A DNA stretch of 64,000 nt from Hyphomicrobiales bacterium (GTDB lineage Bacteria > Pseudomonadota > Alphaproteobacteria > Rhizobiales > Rhizobiaceae): NCBI GenBank assembly GCA_900472675.1, contig UCJA01000010.1, positions 62,001 to 126,000 on the forward strand, written 5' to 3'. Positions 1 to 8,668 of the stretch are shown piece after piece; the first letter of the stretch is position 1; every line of letters begins with the position of its first letter. The translations under genes and the position numbers were made by a program. The notes beneath the pieces are model-generated. The model saw only the letters and a program-made list of their open reading frames with translations, had not been told where the DNA came from and did not search any database.

Positions 1-1
1 C

Positions 2-169
2 GCGGAAAGGATCTCCTTGAACGACAAGCAAAATATTGGCGCCCGCCCAGTCACACAAGCCGTCGGCCGCCCCGTGCCGCCGCAGCCCGTGCCTTTAGAC
101 TGGAAGCCGGATCCGTGTCTCCTGACGCGCCGGGAGATGAAGGCCCTGGTGGCCAAGGAACTTGGCTGA
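2..169 (+). CDS. C-terminal end of an unidentified protein (cut by window start)
   Basis: Reading frame 2 is open from the first base to a TGA at 167-169 and gives 55 residues of protein-like sequence. It is proline-rich in the middle (PVPPQPVP, then DWKPDP) and ends in a charged helix, LLTRREMKALVAKELG. No start codon is evident in the visible part, so the gene probably begins to the left. I do not recognise a family. The next gene starts 46 bases downstream on the same strand, so the two could be co-transcribed. Confidence is moderate because the call rests only on the open frame and plausible residue composition. Confidence 0.45.
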   Translation, partial: AERISLNDKQNIGARPVTQAVGRPVPPQPVPLDWKPDPCLLTRREMKALVAKELG

Positions 170-215
170 GACGCCGCCCACGGTTGTCCCAGCAAACATG
201 AGATAGGACATTCGC

Positions 216-410
216 ATGGATGAACTTTATTCAATGACGGTCTCGGACGAACGGCTGGATGACTGCCGCGACGTCGTCGAGCCCGATCTCCAGGACCTGG
301 TCCGCTCAGTAATAGCGTCCGGATTCTCTGCCGAGGAAGTGCTGATTGCGATCAGCGAACTGGTGTCGGAAGATTTCGCGGCAGTTGTGAAGGCGCCGAG
401 CGTCCACTGA
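216..410 (+). CDS. Small acidic helical protein, 64 aa, function unknown
   Basis: The ATG at 216 is preceded by AGGA with an 8-base gap, a good ribosome binding site. The 64-residue product is acidic and predicted helical, with no signal peptide or membrane segment. Residues about 36-49 read SGFSAEEVLIAISE. The same Gly-(Trp/Phe)-x3-Glu-x4-Ala pattern occurs in the small proteins at 20896-21165 and 48854-49114, suggesting a dispersed paralogous family. A strong terminator follows 28 bases after the stop. No function can be assigned. Confidence 0.6.
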   Translation: MDELYSMTVSDERLDDCRDVVEPDLQDLVRSVIASGFSAEEVLIAISELVSEDFAAVVKAPSVH

Positions 411-438
411 ACCAAGCCATCAGGCTTTGATGCCAAAA

Positions 439-471
439 GGGTGCCATCGTGAAGACGATGGCGCCCTTTTT
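439..471. terminator. Bidirectional rho-independent terminator
   Basis: A 12-bp stem (GGGTGCCATCGT at 439-450 with ACGATGGCGCCC at 455-466, one G-U pair) closes a GAAG loop and is followed by five T. On the minus strand the same stem is followed by TTTT, from the AAAA at 435-438. It sits between the convergent small gene (stop 410) and the M32 carboxypeptidase (stop at 471-473), and should end transcription from both sides. Confidence 0.9.
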
Positions 472-1985
472 CATGCCGTGAGCTCGTCCACCTTGCGCTT
501 CAGGTCGGCGATATAGGGCCCCGTCGAGAGGTCGCTGCCGGTCGCTTCCACGAGCAGCTGGCTCGGGGTTTTCGACCGGCCAAACTGGTAAACCTTGTCG
601 TTCAGCCAGGTCTTCAGCGGCAGGTAGTCTCCGGTTTCGAGCCCTTGCACGACCGGAGTGTCCTTGCAGGCGGCGGCAAAGAACTGCGACGACATCACGT
701 TGCCGATCGTATAGGTCGGGAAGGATCCCACCATGCCCGACGACCAGTGCACGTCCTGCAGCACGCCGAGGCGGTCGTCCGGCACGTCGAGCCCGAGCAT
801 TGCCTTCATCTTGTCCCGCCAGATCTCGGGAAGATCGGAGACGCGGATTTCCCCGGCGATCAGCCCCGCCTCGATCTCCGAGCGCAGCATGATGTGGAGA
901 TCATAGGTCAGCTCGTCGGCTTCGACACGGATGAAGCCCGGGCGGGCTCCGTTGACGGCACGCCAGAAATCCTCGGCTGTCACATCGTCCAGCTGGTCCG
1001 GGAAGGTCTGGCGCAGGTCGTCGAAATGCAGTTCCCAGAAGCGTCTGGAACGCCCGACGCGGTTTTCCCAGAGCCTTGACTGGGATTCGTGCGTGCCGAA
1101 ACTGGCGCCGCCGACGGCATAGAGGTTGATGAAATCGGTGGTGAATACTGATCGGCTGAAGGCTTCCGAAATGCCCTGCTCGTACATGCCATGGCCGGCC
1201 TCGTGCCAGACCGCGAACAGGCCACCCGGCAGCCAGGTCTCCCGGAAGCGTCCGGTGATGCGTACGTCGGACCGGGTAAAGGAGATCTCGAAGGGATGGA
1301 CAGTGTCGTCCAGGCGCCCCCGGTCGAAGTCATAGCCGAAACGGGAGGAGAGAAGGCTCGAAAATTCCCTCTGCTTCTCCACGGGATAGGCTCGCTCAAG
1401 GATCTCGCTGCGTACCTTGGCTTCGCGTGCCTGCGCCAGCAGCGGCAGCAGGCCCTGCCGAAGTTCACCGTAGAGCACCTGCAGGCGCGACCAGGTCATG
1501 CCCGGCTCATAGGTCGAGACCAGCGCGTCGTAGGGGTGTTCGCCGCCACCGAGCGCTGCCGCGATTTCCCGCTGCATTTCCATGCTGCGCTCAAGCATCG
1601 GGGCAAACCCGGCAAAATCGTTGGCGGCGCGGGCCTTGGCCCATGCCGCCTGCGCCACCGTCTTCAGTTCGGCCGCTTCGCCCACCAGGGCTGCCGAGAT
1701 CCGCGCAAGCGCCCCGATCGATTGTGCCGCCTGCTCCACGGCCAGAACACGCACATCGCTTGCCGGCAGCCCGGCGAGTTCTGCACGAGCGTCTTCGATC
1801 GCCCGCTGCAGCGCATCGCCGGTTGCCAGTTCGCGCGCCAGCCCGACCAGGGTGGCGATCTGCTTGCCGCGCGCGTCGATCCCGCCCGGCGGCATCATCA
1901 CCCGCGCATCCCAGGTCATCAGGTTCACGGCACAGAGGATGTCGTTGATCCGGGCGATCTCGTGCGAGAAAGCGGCATAGCTCAT
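471..1985 (-). CDS. M32 family metallocarboxypeptidase (carboxypeptidase Taq type)
   Basis: A 504-residue zinc carboxypeptidase expected to remove C-terminal amino acids from peptides in the cytoplasm. The family signatures are visible in order: HPF within DDTVHPFEISF, the DxRIT element SDVRITGRF, the zinc motif HEAGH near residue 250, HESQS shortly after, and GxxQDxHW (GVLQDVHW) towards the C-terminus. Length fits the usual ~500 residues. I start at the Met at 1985 (MSYAAFSHEI) rather than 16 codons upstream, because M32 proteins begin with this helix and the longer version would run into the preceding ABC gene. It is the last gene of the peptide ABC transporter operon (4-bp gap), which fits degradation of imported peptides. 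Confidence 0.93.
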   Translation of the reverse strand: MSYAAFSHEIARINDILCAVNLMTWDARVMMPPGGIDARGKQIATLVGLARELATGDALQRAIEDARAELAGLPASDVRVLAVEQAAQSIGALARISAALVGEAAELKTVAQAAWAKARAANDFAGFAPMLERSMEMQREIAAALGGGEHPYDALVSTYEPGMTWSRLQVLYGELRQGLLPLLAQAREAKVRSEILERAYPVEKQREFSSLLSSRFGYDFDRGRLDDTVHPFEISFTRSDVRITGRFRETWLPGGLFAVWHEAGHGMYEQGISEAFSRSVFTTDFINLYAVGGASFGTHESQSRLWENRVGRSRRFWELHFDDLRQTFPDQLDDVTAEDFWRAVNGARPGFIRVEADELTYDLHIMLRSEIEAGLIAGEIRVSDLPEIWRDKMKAMLGLDVPDDRLGVLQDVHWSSGMVGSFPTYTIGNVMSSQFFAAACKDTPVVQGLETGDYLPLKTWLNDKVYQFGRSKTPSQLLVEATGSDLSTGPYIADLKRKVDELTA

Positions 1986-1989
1986 GATG

Positions 1990-3021
1990 TCAGTGTCCTG
2001 TGGGAAGTTGGTCGGAGGATGCACCGGGGGCACCGAAATCCGTCAGGTGGCAGGCGGCCATCTGGCCCGGTCCGCGCGGCGTGAGAACCGGTCGTTCCAC
2101 CCTGCAACGGTCAAAGACGTGAGGGCAGCGGCCGGCGAAGGGACAGCCCGGCGGCAGGTCGAGCGGGCTCGGCAGTTCGCCGCGCAGCGCAACGTTGCGG
2201 TTCTTATGGGCGGGATCGAGCTCGGGGGCCGCTTCCAGCAGTGCCTTGGAATAGGGATGCCGCGGCGCACTGAACAGGGCCTCGGAAGGGCTGATCTCCA
2301 TGACCTGCCCGAGATACATGACGGCGACCCGGTGCGAGATGTGCCGCACGAGGCGAAGATCATGCGCCACGAAGACGACGGTCAGGTGGAGTTTTTCCTG
2401 CAGCTGCAGCAGGAGGTTGACCACCTGCGCCTGAACCGAAACGTCAAGCGCCGAAACCAGTTCGTCGGCGACGATGACTTCGGGCTCGACGGCCAGCGCC
2501 CGGGCAATGCCGATGCGCTGGCGCTGGCCACCGGAAAACTCGTGCGGATAGCGGCCGGCGGCGTCAGCCGGGAGCCGCACCAGGTCGAGCAGTTCCGCGA
2601 TGCGGCCGGGGATCTCGGGTTTGGGGCGCATCTTGTGGACCGACAGCGCTTCACTCAGCACCTGCGACACCGTCATGCGCGGGTTGAGCGAGCCGTAGGG
2701 GTCCTGGAAAATCATCTGGACGCGGCGGTTGAAGGCACGCCGCGCGCCGCCGCTGAGGTTGGAGATATCCTGGCCATCGAAGCGCACGACGCCTTCGTCG
2801 GCTTCGTGCAGCCGCACGAGACAACGGGCGAGCGTCGACTTGCCGCAGCCGGATTCGCCGACGATGCCGAGCGTTTCGCCGCGTTCCACGTCAAGCGTCA
2901 CATTGGTCAGCGCATGCACCGCAAGCTGCGGTTCGCTTTTGAAGCGACGCAGCAGCGAGTAGGGACCGCTGAACCGCTTGTAGACGCCGTTGACGGAGAG
3001 GATCGGGATATGTCCATTCAT
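1990..3021 (-). CDS. Oligopeptide/dipeptide ABC transporter ATPase (DppF/OppF type)
   Basis: A 343-residue second ATPase of a peptide importer. Walker A is GESGCGKST, the signature motif is FSGGQRQRIGIARALA, and the C-terminal oligopeptide-transporter Cys-rich element GCPFAGRCP is present. The Walker B region reads VIVADELVSALD, where most relatives have Pro instead of Leu after the Glu; the catalytic Glu is kept, so activity is probably intact. The start at 3021 (MNGHIPIL) overlaps the stop of the upstream ATPase gene (ATGA), implying translational coupling. Upstream in-frame codons are not protein-like. Confidence 0.93.
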   Translation of the reverse strand: MNGHIPILSVNGVYKRFSGPYSLLRRFKSEPQLAVHALTNVTLDVERGETLGIVGESGCGKSTLARCLVRLHEADEGVVRFDGQDISNLSGGARRAFNRRVQMIFQDPYGSLNPRMTVSQVLSEALSVHKMRPKPEIPGRIAELLDLVRLPADAAGRYPHEFSGGQRQRIGIARALAVEPEVIVADELVSALDVSVQAQVVNLLLQLQEKLHLTVVFVAHDLRLVRHISHRVAVMYLGQVMEISPSEALFSAPRHPYSKALLEAAPELDPAHKNRNVALRGELPSPLDLPPGCPFAGRCPHVFDRCRVERPVLTPRGPGQMAACHLTDFGAPGASSDQLPTGH

Positions 3022-4043
3022 AGGATCGGCTCCGCCGCGGCGACCCGCTCGTGGTGATGACAGGCGGCTCGGCGGCCGTCCGTGCCGACAAGATCGAGTG
3101 GCGGCCTCTGCTTGAGACAGATCTCGGTCGCGAAGCTGCAACGCGGGTGGAAGGCGCAGCCGTCCGGCAGGTCGGTGAGGTTCGGCGGCGTGCCATCGAT
3201 GGACTGCAGCATGGTGCGCGACTGGCCGGAGCGTGGCACCGAGCCCAGCAGGCCGCGCGTATAGGGGTGGTTGGGACAAGCGAAAACATCGGCGACCGTT
3301 CCGGTCTCGACGATGCGGCCCGCATACATCACCGCCATGCGGTCGCAGGTGGCTGCCACAACCCCGAGGTCGTGGGTGACGAGCACGACGCTCATCGCCA
3401 TCCGGTCGCGCAGGTCAAGAAGCAGCTTGAGGATCTGGTCCTGGATGGTGACGTCGAGTGCGGTGGTCGGCTCGTCTGCCAGAAGCAGCTTTGGCGAACA
3501 GGCAAGCGCGATGGCGATCATGGCGCGCTGGCGCATGCCGCCAGAAAACTGGTGCGGATACTCGTCGAGCCGGCGCTCCGGCGCGGGAATGCCGACGATG
3601 TTCATCAGTTCCAGCGCCCGCTCGCGCCGTTGCCGGCGATTGAGATCGGTGTGGGCAACGAGGTTCTCCTCGATCTGGGCACCGATCGGCAGCACAGGAT
3701 TGAGCGCCGTCATCGGCTCCTGGAAGATCATCGCGATCTCCCCGCCGCGCACCCGACGCAGTTCCTCGGCCGGCATTGCCACGAGATCCCGGCCGCCCCA
3801 TTCGACTCGCCCGGTGACTTTGCCGGGTTCGCGGATCAGCCGCATGATCGAGCGCAGGGTGACGCTCTTGCCGGAGCCGGATTCGCCTACGAGCCCGACG
3901 ACCTCGCCGGGCGCCACGTCGAAATCCACGTCTGCTGCGGCAATCGCTACGCCGCGCGAGGTATCGAAGGTGGTGGTGAGGCCGCGCACCAAAAGGCCAG
4001 GTGCGGTCTGCGGCAGGGAAGTTGGAACCGTCGACGCCGTCAT
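3018..4043 (-). CDS. Oligopeptide/dipeptide ABC transporter ATPase (DppD/OppD type)
   Basis: A 341-residue ATPase, partner of the following DppF-type protein. Motifs are Walker A GESGSGKSV, the Q-loop FQEPMTALNP, signature FSGGMRQRAMIA and Walker B LLLADEPTTALD, plus the C-terminal GCAFHPRCSFA element found in peptide importers. The Met at 4043 (MTASTVPTS) is chosen because it overlaps the stop of the upstream permease gene by 4 bases, as elsewhere in this operon. Confidence 0.93.
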   Translation of the reverse strand: MTASTVPTSLPQTAPGLLVRGLTTTFDTSRGVAIAAADVDFDVAPGEVVGLVGESGSGKSVTLRSIMRLIREPGKVTGRVEWGGRDLVAMPAEELRRVRGGEIAMIFQEPMTALNPVLPIGAQIEENLVAHTDLNRRQRRERALELMNIVGIPAPERRLDEYPHQFSGGMRQRAMIAIALACSPKLLLADEPTTALDVTIQDQILKLLLDLRDRMAMSVVLVTHDLGVVAATCDRMAVMYAGRIVETGTVADVFACPNHPYTRGLLGSVPRSGQSRTMLQSIDGTPPNLTDLPDGCAFHPRCSFATEICLKQRPPLDLVGTDGRRAACHHHERVAAAEPIL

Positions 4044-4885
4044 CGCCGCACCCTCAGGATTTCGGCGACGCCGTCGCCCGCCAGGCTGAAGCCGAGACCG
4101 GTCAGCACGATCGCGACCCCTGGAAACACCGAGATCCACCAGGCCGTGTTCATGAAATTCTTGCCATCGGCGATCTGCACGCCCCATTCGGCCGTGGGCG
4201 GCTGGGCACCGAGGCCGAGATAGCCGAGGCTGGAGCCGAGCAGGATGGCGAGTGCCATGTCGGTCATCCAGTAGACAATCGCGGGCGTGATGGCGTTGGG
4301 CAGCAGATGGCGAAAGACGATCCGCCATGGCGTATAGCCCATCACCCGGCCGGCATCCGCATAGTCGAGGCGCTTTTGAACCTTGATCTCGGACGCCACC
4401 AGCCGCGCATAAAACACCCAGCCGACGATACCGACGGCCACATACATATTGCCGAGCCCGGGGCCGAGAACCGAAACAATGGCGATCACCAGCACCAGAA
4501 AGGGGAAGGTGACCGTCGCATCCACCAGTCGACCGAACAGGGCTTCCCAGAAGCCGCCCACATAGCCCACAAAGGCGCCGACCAGCGTGCCGAACACGAA
4601 AGGTCCGACGGTGGCAAAGACGGCGATCTGCATGTCCACCGTATAAGCGTGGATCACGCGCGACAGCACGTCCCGGCCGAAGCTGTCGGTGCCGAAGGGA
4701 TGCGCCAAGCTCGGCGCCGCCAGCAGCGCGTTGTAGTCGAATTCATTGGGATCATAGGGAGCAAACAGCGTCGGCCAGACCGCCATGATCAGGCTGACCA
4801 ACAGAATGCTGCCGCCGGTGATGAGCGAGCGGGGCATGGGCTTGCCGCGCAGCATGGATCGTGCCGTTTTTGCAAGGGCGCTCAT
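4040..4885 (-). CDS. Peptide ABC transporter permease (DppC/OppC type)
   Basis: A 281-residue inner-membrane permease. The N-terminal membrane helix is followed by FAPYDPN and HPFGTDSFGRDVLSRVI, the hallmark of the DppC/OppC branch. Five further hydrophobic segments follow, with the ATPase-contact EAA-type loop DAGRVMGYTPWRIVFRHLLPN. It overlaps both neighbours by 4 bases (4043 and 4882-4885), so all transport genes appear coupled. Confidence 0.93.
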   Translation of the reverse strand: MSALAKTARSMLRGKPMPRSLITGGSILLVSLIMAVWPTLFAPYDPNEFDYNALLAAPSLAHPFGTDSFGRDVLSRVIHAYTVDMQIAVFATVGPFVFGTLVGAFVGYVGGFWEALFGRLVDATVTFPFLVLVIAIVSVLGPGLGNMYVAVGIVGWVFYARLVASEIKVQKRLDYADAGRVMGYTPWRIVFRHLLPNAITPAIVYWMTDMALAILLGSSLGYLGLGAQPPTAEWGVQIADGKNFMNTAWWISVFPGVAIVLTGLGFSLAGDGVAEILRVRR

Positions 4886-5820
4886 CGGGCAATCCTCGGG
4901 TCGAGCCAGGCCTGGAGGATGTCCGTGACGAGGAAGGTCAGGGAGACAAGGACGGCAAGAGAAATCGTCAGGCCCTGCAGGACAGGGTAGTCGCGGCCAT
5001 AGATGCTATCGATCAGCAGGCGGCCGGCGCCTGGTACGGCAAATACGGTCTCGGTGATCACGGCGCCGCCGAACAGTGTGCCGATCTGCAGCCCGAACAG
5101 GGTGACGGTCGAAATCAGGGCGTTGCGCAGGATGTGCTTGATCATGATCACCCGCGACCTGAGCCCCTTGGCGATCGCAAAATCCACGTACTCCGCATTC
5201 ATCACGTTAATGATCGAGGCGCGCAGATTGCGCATCAGCACGGCTGCGAAGCTGAGAGCAAGCGTCAGCGCTGGCAGGAAGAGGTGGTAGAGCTTGTCCG
5301 GCAGCGTGGTGCCGTAGCCGCCGACGGGAAACAGCTTCCACTGCGCGGCAAAAACCGTCAGCAGGATGATCCCTACGTAGAAGACCGGCATGGAGAGGCC
5401 GACCTGGAAGGTGCCGCGGATGACGCTGTCGGCGAGTTTCTCCCGCTTCATCGCCGCCACGAAGGCGAGCGGCACGGAAAGCACCAGCGCGATGACAGCC
5501 GACATCACCGTCAGCATCAGCGTCACCGGCAGGCGGTCGGCGATCAGTGAGGCCACCGAGACCTTGAGGCCGATGGAATTGCCGAGGTCACCCGTGACGA
5601 CCCGTTCGGCGAAATAGAAGAACTGCACGATTAGCGGCTGGTCAAGACCAAGCTCATGGTTGATGCGGTTGACGTCGGCATCCCGGGCGCGGTCGCCGAG
5701 CATTGCACTGGCCGGGTCGCCGGGCAGCATGCGCACCAGAACGAAGGTCACGACCAGGATGAAGATCACCGTCGGGATCATCTGCAGAAGACGGCGGATT
5801 ACGAAACTGAAAAGGGGCAA
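4882..5820 (-). CDS. Peptide ABC transporter permease (DppB/OppB type)
   Basis: A 312-residue inner-membrane permease of the DppB/OppB branch. It starts MPLFSFVIRRLLQMIPTV and continues with VTFVLVRMLPGDPA, the usual N-terminal signature. It has six hydrophobic segments and the EAA-type loop DFAIAKGLRSRVIMIKHILRN. It lies between the binding-protein gene (75-bp gap) and the DppC-type gene (4-bp overlap). The cargo, peptide or another compound such as an opine, cannot be read from the permease. Confidence 0.93.
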   Translation of the reverse strand: MPLFSFVIRRLLQMIPTVIFILVVTFVLVRMLPGDPASAMLGDRARDADVNRINHELGLDQPLIVQFFYFAERVVTGDLGNSIGLKVSVASLIADRLPVTLMLTVMSAVIALVLSVPLAFVAAMKREKLADSVIRGTFQVGLSMPVFYVGIILLTVFAAQWKLFPVGGYGTTLPDKLYHLFLPALTLALSFAAVLMRNLRASIINVMNAEYVDFAIAKGLRSRVIMIKHILRNALISTVTLFGLQIGTLFGGAVITETVFAVPGAGRLLIDSIYGRDYPVLQGLTISLAVLVSLTFLVTDILQAWLDPRIAR

Positions 5821-5895
5821 ACGCCGCTCCCGGATTACCTCTTGCGGAAAAAGCCGCGGACTCCATTTGCGGAGCCCGCGGAGCAGGTTGGGCCG

Positions 5896-7473
5896 TTATT
5901 TGTCTTTCCAGGTCTTGGCAAAGATGTTGTTGCCAAGCGGGATCTGCAGGAAGCCGTGAACCCTCTTGTTCAGAGCGACCGGGTAGGGGGTCTCGAACAG
6001 CGGCACGGTCGGACCCGTCGAGTTGTAGATCTCTTGCATCTTCGCATACTGCTCGGCGCGCTTCTTCGGATCCATTTCCTTCTGCGAGGCTTCGAACAGA
6101 GCGTCGGCCTCCTCGCTCTTCCAGCCCGAATGCAGGGCTTCGATGGTCTTGGAATTCACGAAGTAGGAGGTGATCTCGCTCGGGTCGGCGATGTCGTCCG
6201 TCCAGGCGGCATTGCGCATCAGGAAGGTGCCGTCACGGTACTGCTTGGTCAGCGTCGGATTGTCCACCTGCTGTAGGTCAAGCTTGATGCCGAGCTGCGA
6301 CCACATCTGCTGGACGGCGGTGGAAATGCCGATCTGGTCCTGGTTGCCGGCAAGCACCAGGATGCTGGTCGAGAAGCCCTTTTCAAAGCCGGCTTCCTTC
6401 ATCAGCGCCTTCGCCTTGGCGATGTCGTAAGGGTAGAGCGGCTTGTCACCCGTATGCAGCGGCGTTGCCGTCGACATGTAGGAGGTCTGCTGCGTGCCCA
6501 CGCCATGCGTGACGATCTGGATGATCGCCGGCTTGTTGATCGCATAGTTCATCGCCTGCCGGACCTTGGGGTTGGCCAGCGGGTTGTCCTTGCCGCCCAC
6601 CTGCGGACGTACGTTCATCGTCAGGTACTGGACGCGGGTCGAGGGAAACAGCTGCATGTCGAGGTTTGCCGCCGACTTCAGTTCCGCCACGCGCGAGTAA
6701 GGGATCAGCTCGGCACCATCCAGTTCGCCCGAGTTGAGCTTCAGGATGCGTGTCGCATCGTCCGGAATCAGTTCGAAATCGATGCCGTCCAGATAGGGCA
6801 GTGCTTTTCCGTCCTCGCCCTTGCCCCAGTAGTATTCGTTGCGAACGAGCTTCAACGAGGAGCCGCGGTCCCAGGACTTCAGCACGAAGGCGCCGGAACC
6901 GACCGGATGCTCGCCGAACGACTTTGCCTTTTCCGCCTCGGTGGCGCCTGCGGATGCCTCGAAAGCCTTCTGCGGCATGATGCCGGTGTTGAACACGGTC
7001 AAGGCTGCGAGGATCGCAGGGTCGGGATGCTTGAGCTTGATGGTGACGGTCTTGTCGCCCTCGGTCGTCACGTCATCGATGGACTCGATCATGAAGCCCC
7101 AGATGCCGTTGTCCTTCTTGGACGCGCGCTTCAGCGACCAGGCCACGTCGGCCGGCGTGATCGGCGAACCGTCCGAGAACTTGATGCCGTCGCGCAGCGT
7201 CAGGATGACGCTCGTGTTGTCGGCAGACATCTTGTACTCGCTGGCGAGGCCAGGCTGGACGCCCTTGCCATCATCGGTCGGCAAGAGCAGAGTGTCGTAG
7301 AGGTTGGACAGGATCCAGATGTCGACATTGGCGTCGTTGAGCACCGGATCAAGGAAAAGACTGTCGGCATAACGGCCGTAGGTCAGCGTGCCGCCCCGTT
7401 CCAGGGCGGATGCGGACAGGCTCGTTCCCAGCAGGAGCGTTGCGGCAAGGGCCGCAGTGATCAGGTTCTTCAT
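5896..7473 (-). CDS. Periplasmic solute-binding protein family 5 (DppA/OppA type)
   Basis: A 525-residue extracellular solute-binding protein feeding the adjacent permeases. It has a signal peptide (MKNLITAALAATLLLG, cleavage likely after SASA). The family-5 signature follows: GTLTYGRYADSLFLDPVLND near the N-terminus, LRDGIKFSDGSPITPADVAW, and VRQAMNYAINKPAI in the second half. The ATG at 7473 is preceded by AAGGGGAA at a good distance; the Met six codons upstream lacks this. It is the first gene of the minus-strand operon and faces the GntR regulator across an operator-bearing region. The substrate is inferred only from the neighbours: peptides or an amide-bearing compound. Confidence 0.93.
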   Translation of the reverse strand: MKNLITAALAATLLLGTSLSASALERGGTLTYGRYADSLFLDPVLNDANVDIWILSNLYDTLLLPTDDGKGVQPGLASEYKMSADNTSVILTLRDGIKFSDGSPITPADVAWSLKRASKKDNGIWGFMIESIDDVTTEGDKTVTIKLKHPDPAILAALTVFNTGIMPQKAFEASAGATEAEKAKSFGEHPVGSGAFVLKSWDRGSSLKLVRNEYYWGKGEDGKALPYLDGIDFELIPDDATRILKLNSGELDGAELIPYSRVAELKSAANLDMQLFPSTRVQYLTMNVRPQVGGKDNPLANPKVRQAMNYAINKPAIIQIVTHGVGTQQTSYMSTATPLHTGDKPLYPYDIAKAKALMKEAGFEKGFSTSILVLAGNQDQIGISTAVQQMWSQLGIKLDLQQVDNPTLTKQYRDGTFLMRNAAWTDDIADPSEITSYFVNSKTIEALHSGWKSEEADALFEASQKEMDPKKRAEQYAKMQEIYNSTGPTVPLFETPYPVALNKRVHGFLQIPLGNNIFAKTWKDK

Positions 7474-7516
7474 GGCATTCCCCTTGTTCAAGCTTTGGGC
7501 AGCTGTTCTTATTGGC

Positions 7517-7618
7517 TATAACGATTTCACGGGTCCACAGCTCTGTCAACCGGATTTATAGCGGCTCCAGGTGCTTGGTTGGCTTGACCGTTTGGGTTGC
7601 GAGGGTCTAATCGTTATA
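7517..7618. promoter_or_regulatory. 10-bp inverted repeat between the divergent operons
   Basis: TATAACGATT at 7517-7526 is the exact reverse complement of AATCGTTATA at 7609-7618. One copy lies 43 bases upstream of the binding-protein gene and the other 33 bases upstream of the GntR gene, so each promoter has a copy. The right copy overlaps the tighter palindrome at 7612-7631. I read these as binding sites of the GntR regulator next door, possibly allowing looping. The regulatory role is inference. Confidence 0.6.
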
Positions 7619-7631
7619 GTCATGTATAACG
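7612..7631. promoter_or_regulatory. Probable GntR operator palindrome
   Basis: CGTTATA at 7612-7618 and TATAACG at 7625-7631 form a perfect 7-bp dyad around a 6-base centre. It ends 20 bases before the start codon of the GntR-family gene, where a bound protein would block the promoter or early transcription, so autoregulation is likely. The half-site TATAACG recurs at 7517-7523 near the transporter promoter. Confidence 0.7.
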
Positions 7632-7651
7632 GTCCATGCTGATTGGCTTTC

Positions 7652-8653
7652 ATGGAATTCTTTGTCGACCGCGACCTGCCGGTCCCCCTGCGCACGCAGC
7701 TTCAAGGGCTGATCGAATACGGAATCTCCGGCGGTGAGCTGGGGCCGGGCGAAGCCTTGCCGTCCGTGCGGGAGCTGGCGGAAAAGCTCGGCGTTGCGCC
7801 GATGACGGTCAGCCAGGTCTATGCGGACCTGAAGGCAGTCGGCCTGATTGAGACGCGGCCCGGCGCCGGCACCTTCGTCAGCGAGCAGCGGCCGGCCGGC
7901 CGGCGCGATCCCGGCGTCCTGCACCGGCATATCGACGAGCTCATCGACGAAAGCCGGCTGCTCGGCATCCGCTCGGCCGAACTTGTCTCCATGGTCAGTG
8001 CACGCGTCTTTTACCGCGAAAGCGTCGGCTCACGCCTGCGCATCGTCGTCGTCGGCCTGTTCCAGGATGCGACCGCCAGCTATGCGCGGTTTATCGCCGC
8101 CCGCCTCGGTCGCGACGTGACTGTGGAGCCGATCACCGTTTCGGCGCTCGAACGCGATCCCCAGGTACAGGCGCTGGCCAATTCCGCCGATCTTGCCGTG
8201 ACCTTCGCCAACCGCCAGAAGCAGGTGGCGACACTGGTTCCGAATTCCCGCGTGGTCAGCATCAGCTTCACGCCATCCGAAGAAACCCGACGGGCGCTGG
8301 CCACCCTGAGTTCGCTCGCCCGCATCGCCCTGGTGTCGCGTTTCCCGGAGTTCCTGCCGGTGATGAAGACCGGCGTGCAGCGCTTTGCGCCGCATGTGGC
8401 CGAGATATCGGCCGGCGTGCTCGGGGGGCAGGGGCTGGATACGACGATCGCCGCGGCGACAGTGGTCGTCTATGCCTCCGGCGCGGGAGAAGTGGTGGCG
8501 GAGATACCCGCCGGCATGCAAGCGATCGAATACCGGCATGCGCCGGATGTTGCAGATATCGAGCGGGTGATCGTGCCGATCATGCGGGCTGCCGGCGTCA
8601 CGTCCCAGCCCGGGGAGACGCCGCAGCCCGACACCGTCAATGAACAAGCCTGA
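7652..8653 (+). CDS. GntR-family transcriptional regulator with long effector domain
   Basis: A 333-residue regulator. Residues about 10-75 form the GntR winged helix: PLRTQLQGLIEYGI, LPSVRELAEKLGVAPMTVSQVYADL and the closing wing GLIETRPGAGTFV. The rest (~250 residues) is an alpha/beta ligand-binding region of a kind I do not recognise; it does not look like the usual FCD, UTRA or aminotransferase domains. The ATG at 7652 is preferred over an in-frame TTG three codons upstream, though no strong ribosome site marks either. It is divergent from the peptide transporter and leads the catabolic operon to 12502, so it probably controls both. Confidence 0.85.
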   Translation: MEFFVDRDLPVPLRTQLQGLIEYGISGGELGPGEALPSVRELAEKLGVAPMTVSQVYADLKAVGLIETRPGAGTFVSEQRPAGRRDPGVLHRHIDELIDESRLLGIRSAELVSMVSARVFYRESVGSRLRIVVVGLFQDATASYARFIAARLGRDVTVEPITVSALERDPQVQALANSADLAVTFANRQKQVATLVPNSRVVSISFTPSEETRRALATLSSLARIALVSRFPEFLPVMKTGVQRFAPHVAEISAGVLGGQGLDTTIAAATVVVYASGAGEVVAEIPAGMQAIEYRHAPDVADIERVIVPIMRAAGVTSQPGETPQPDTVNEQA

Positions 8654-8668
8654 GAGGACAAAGCGGCC

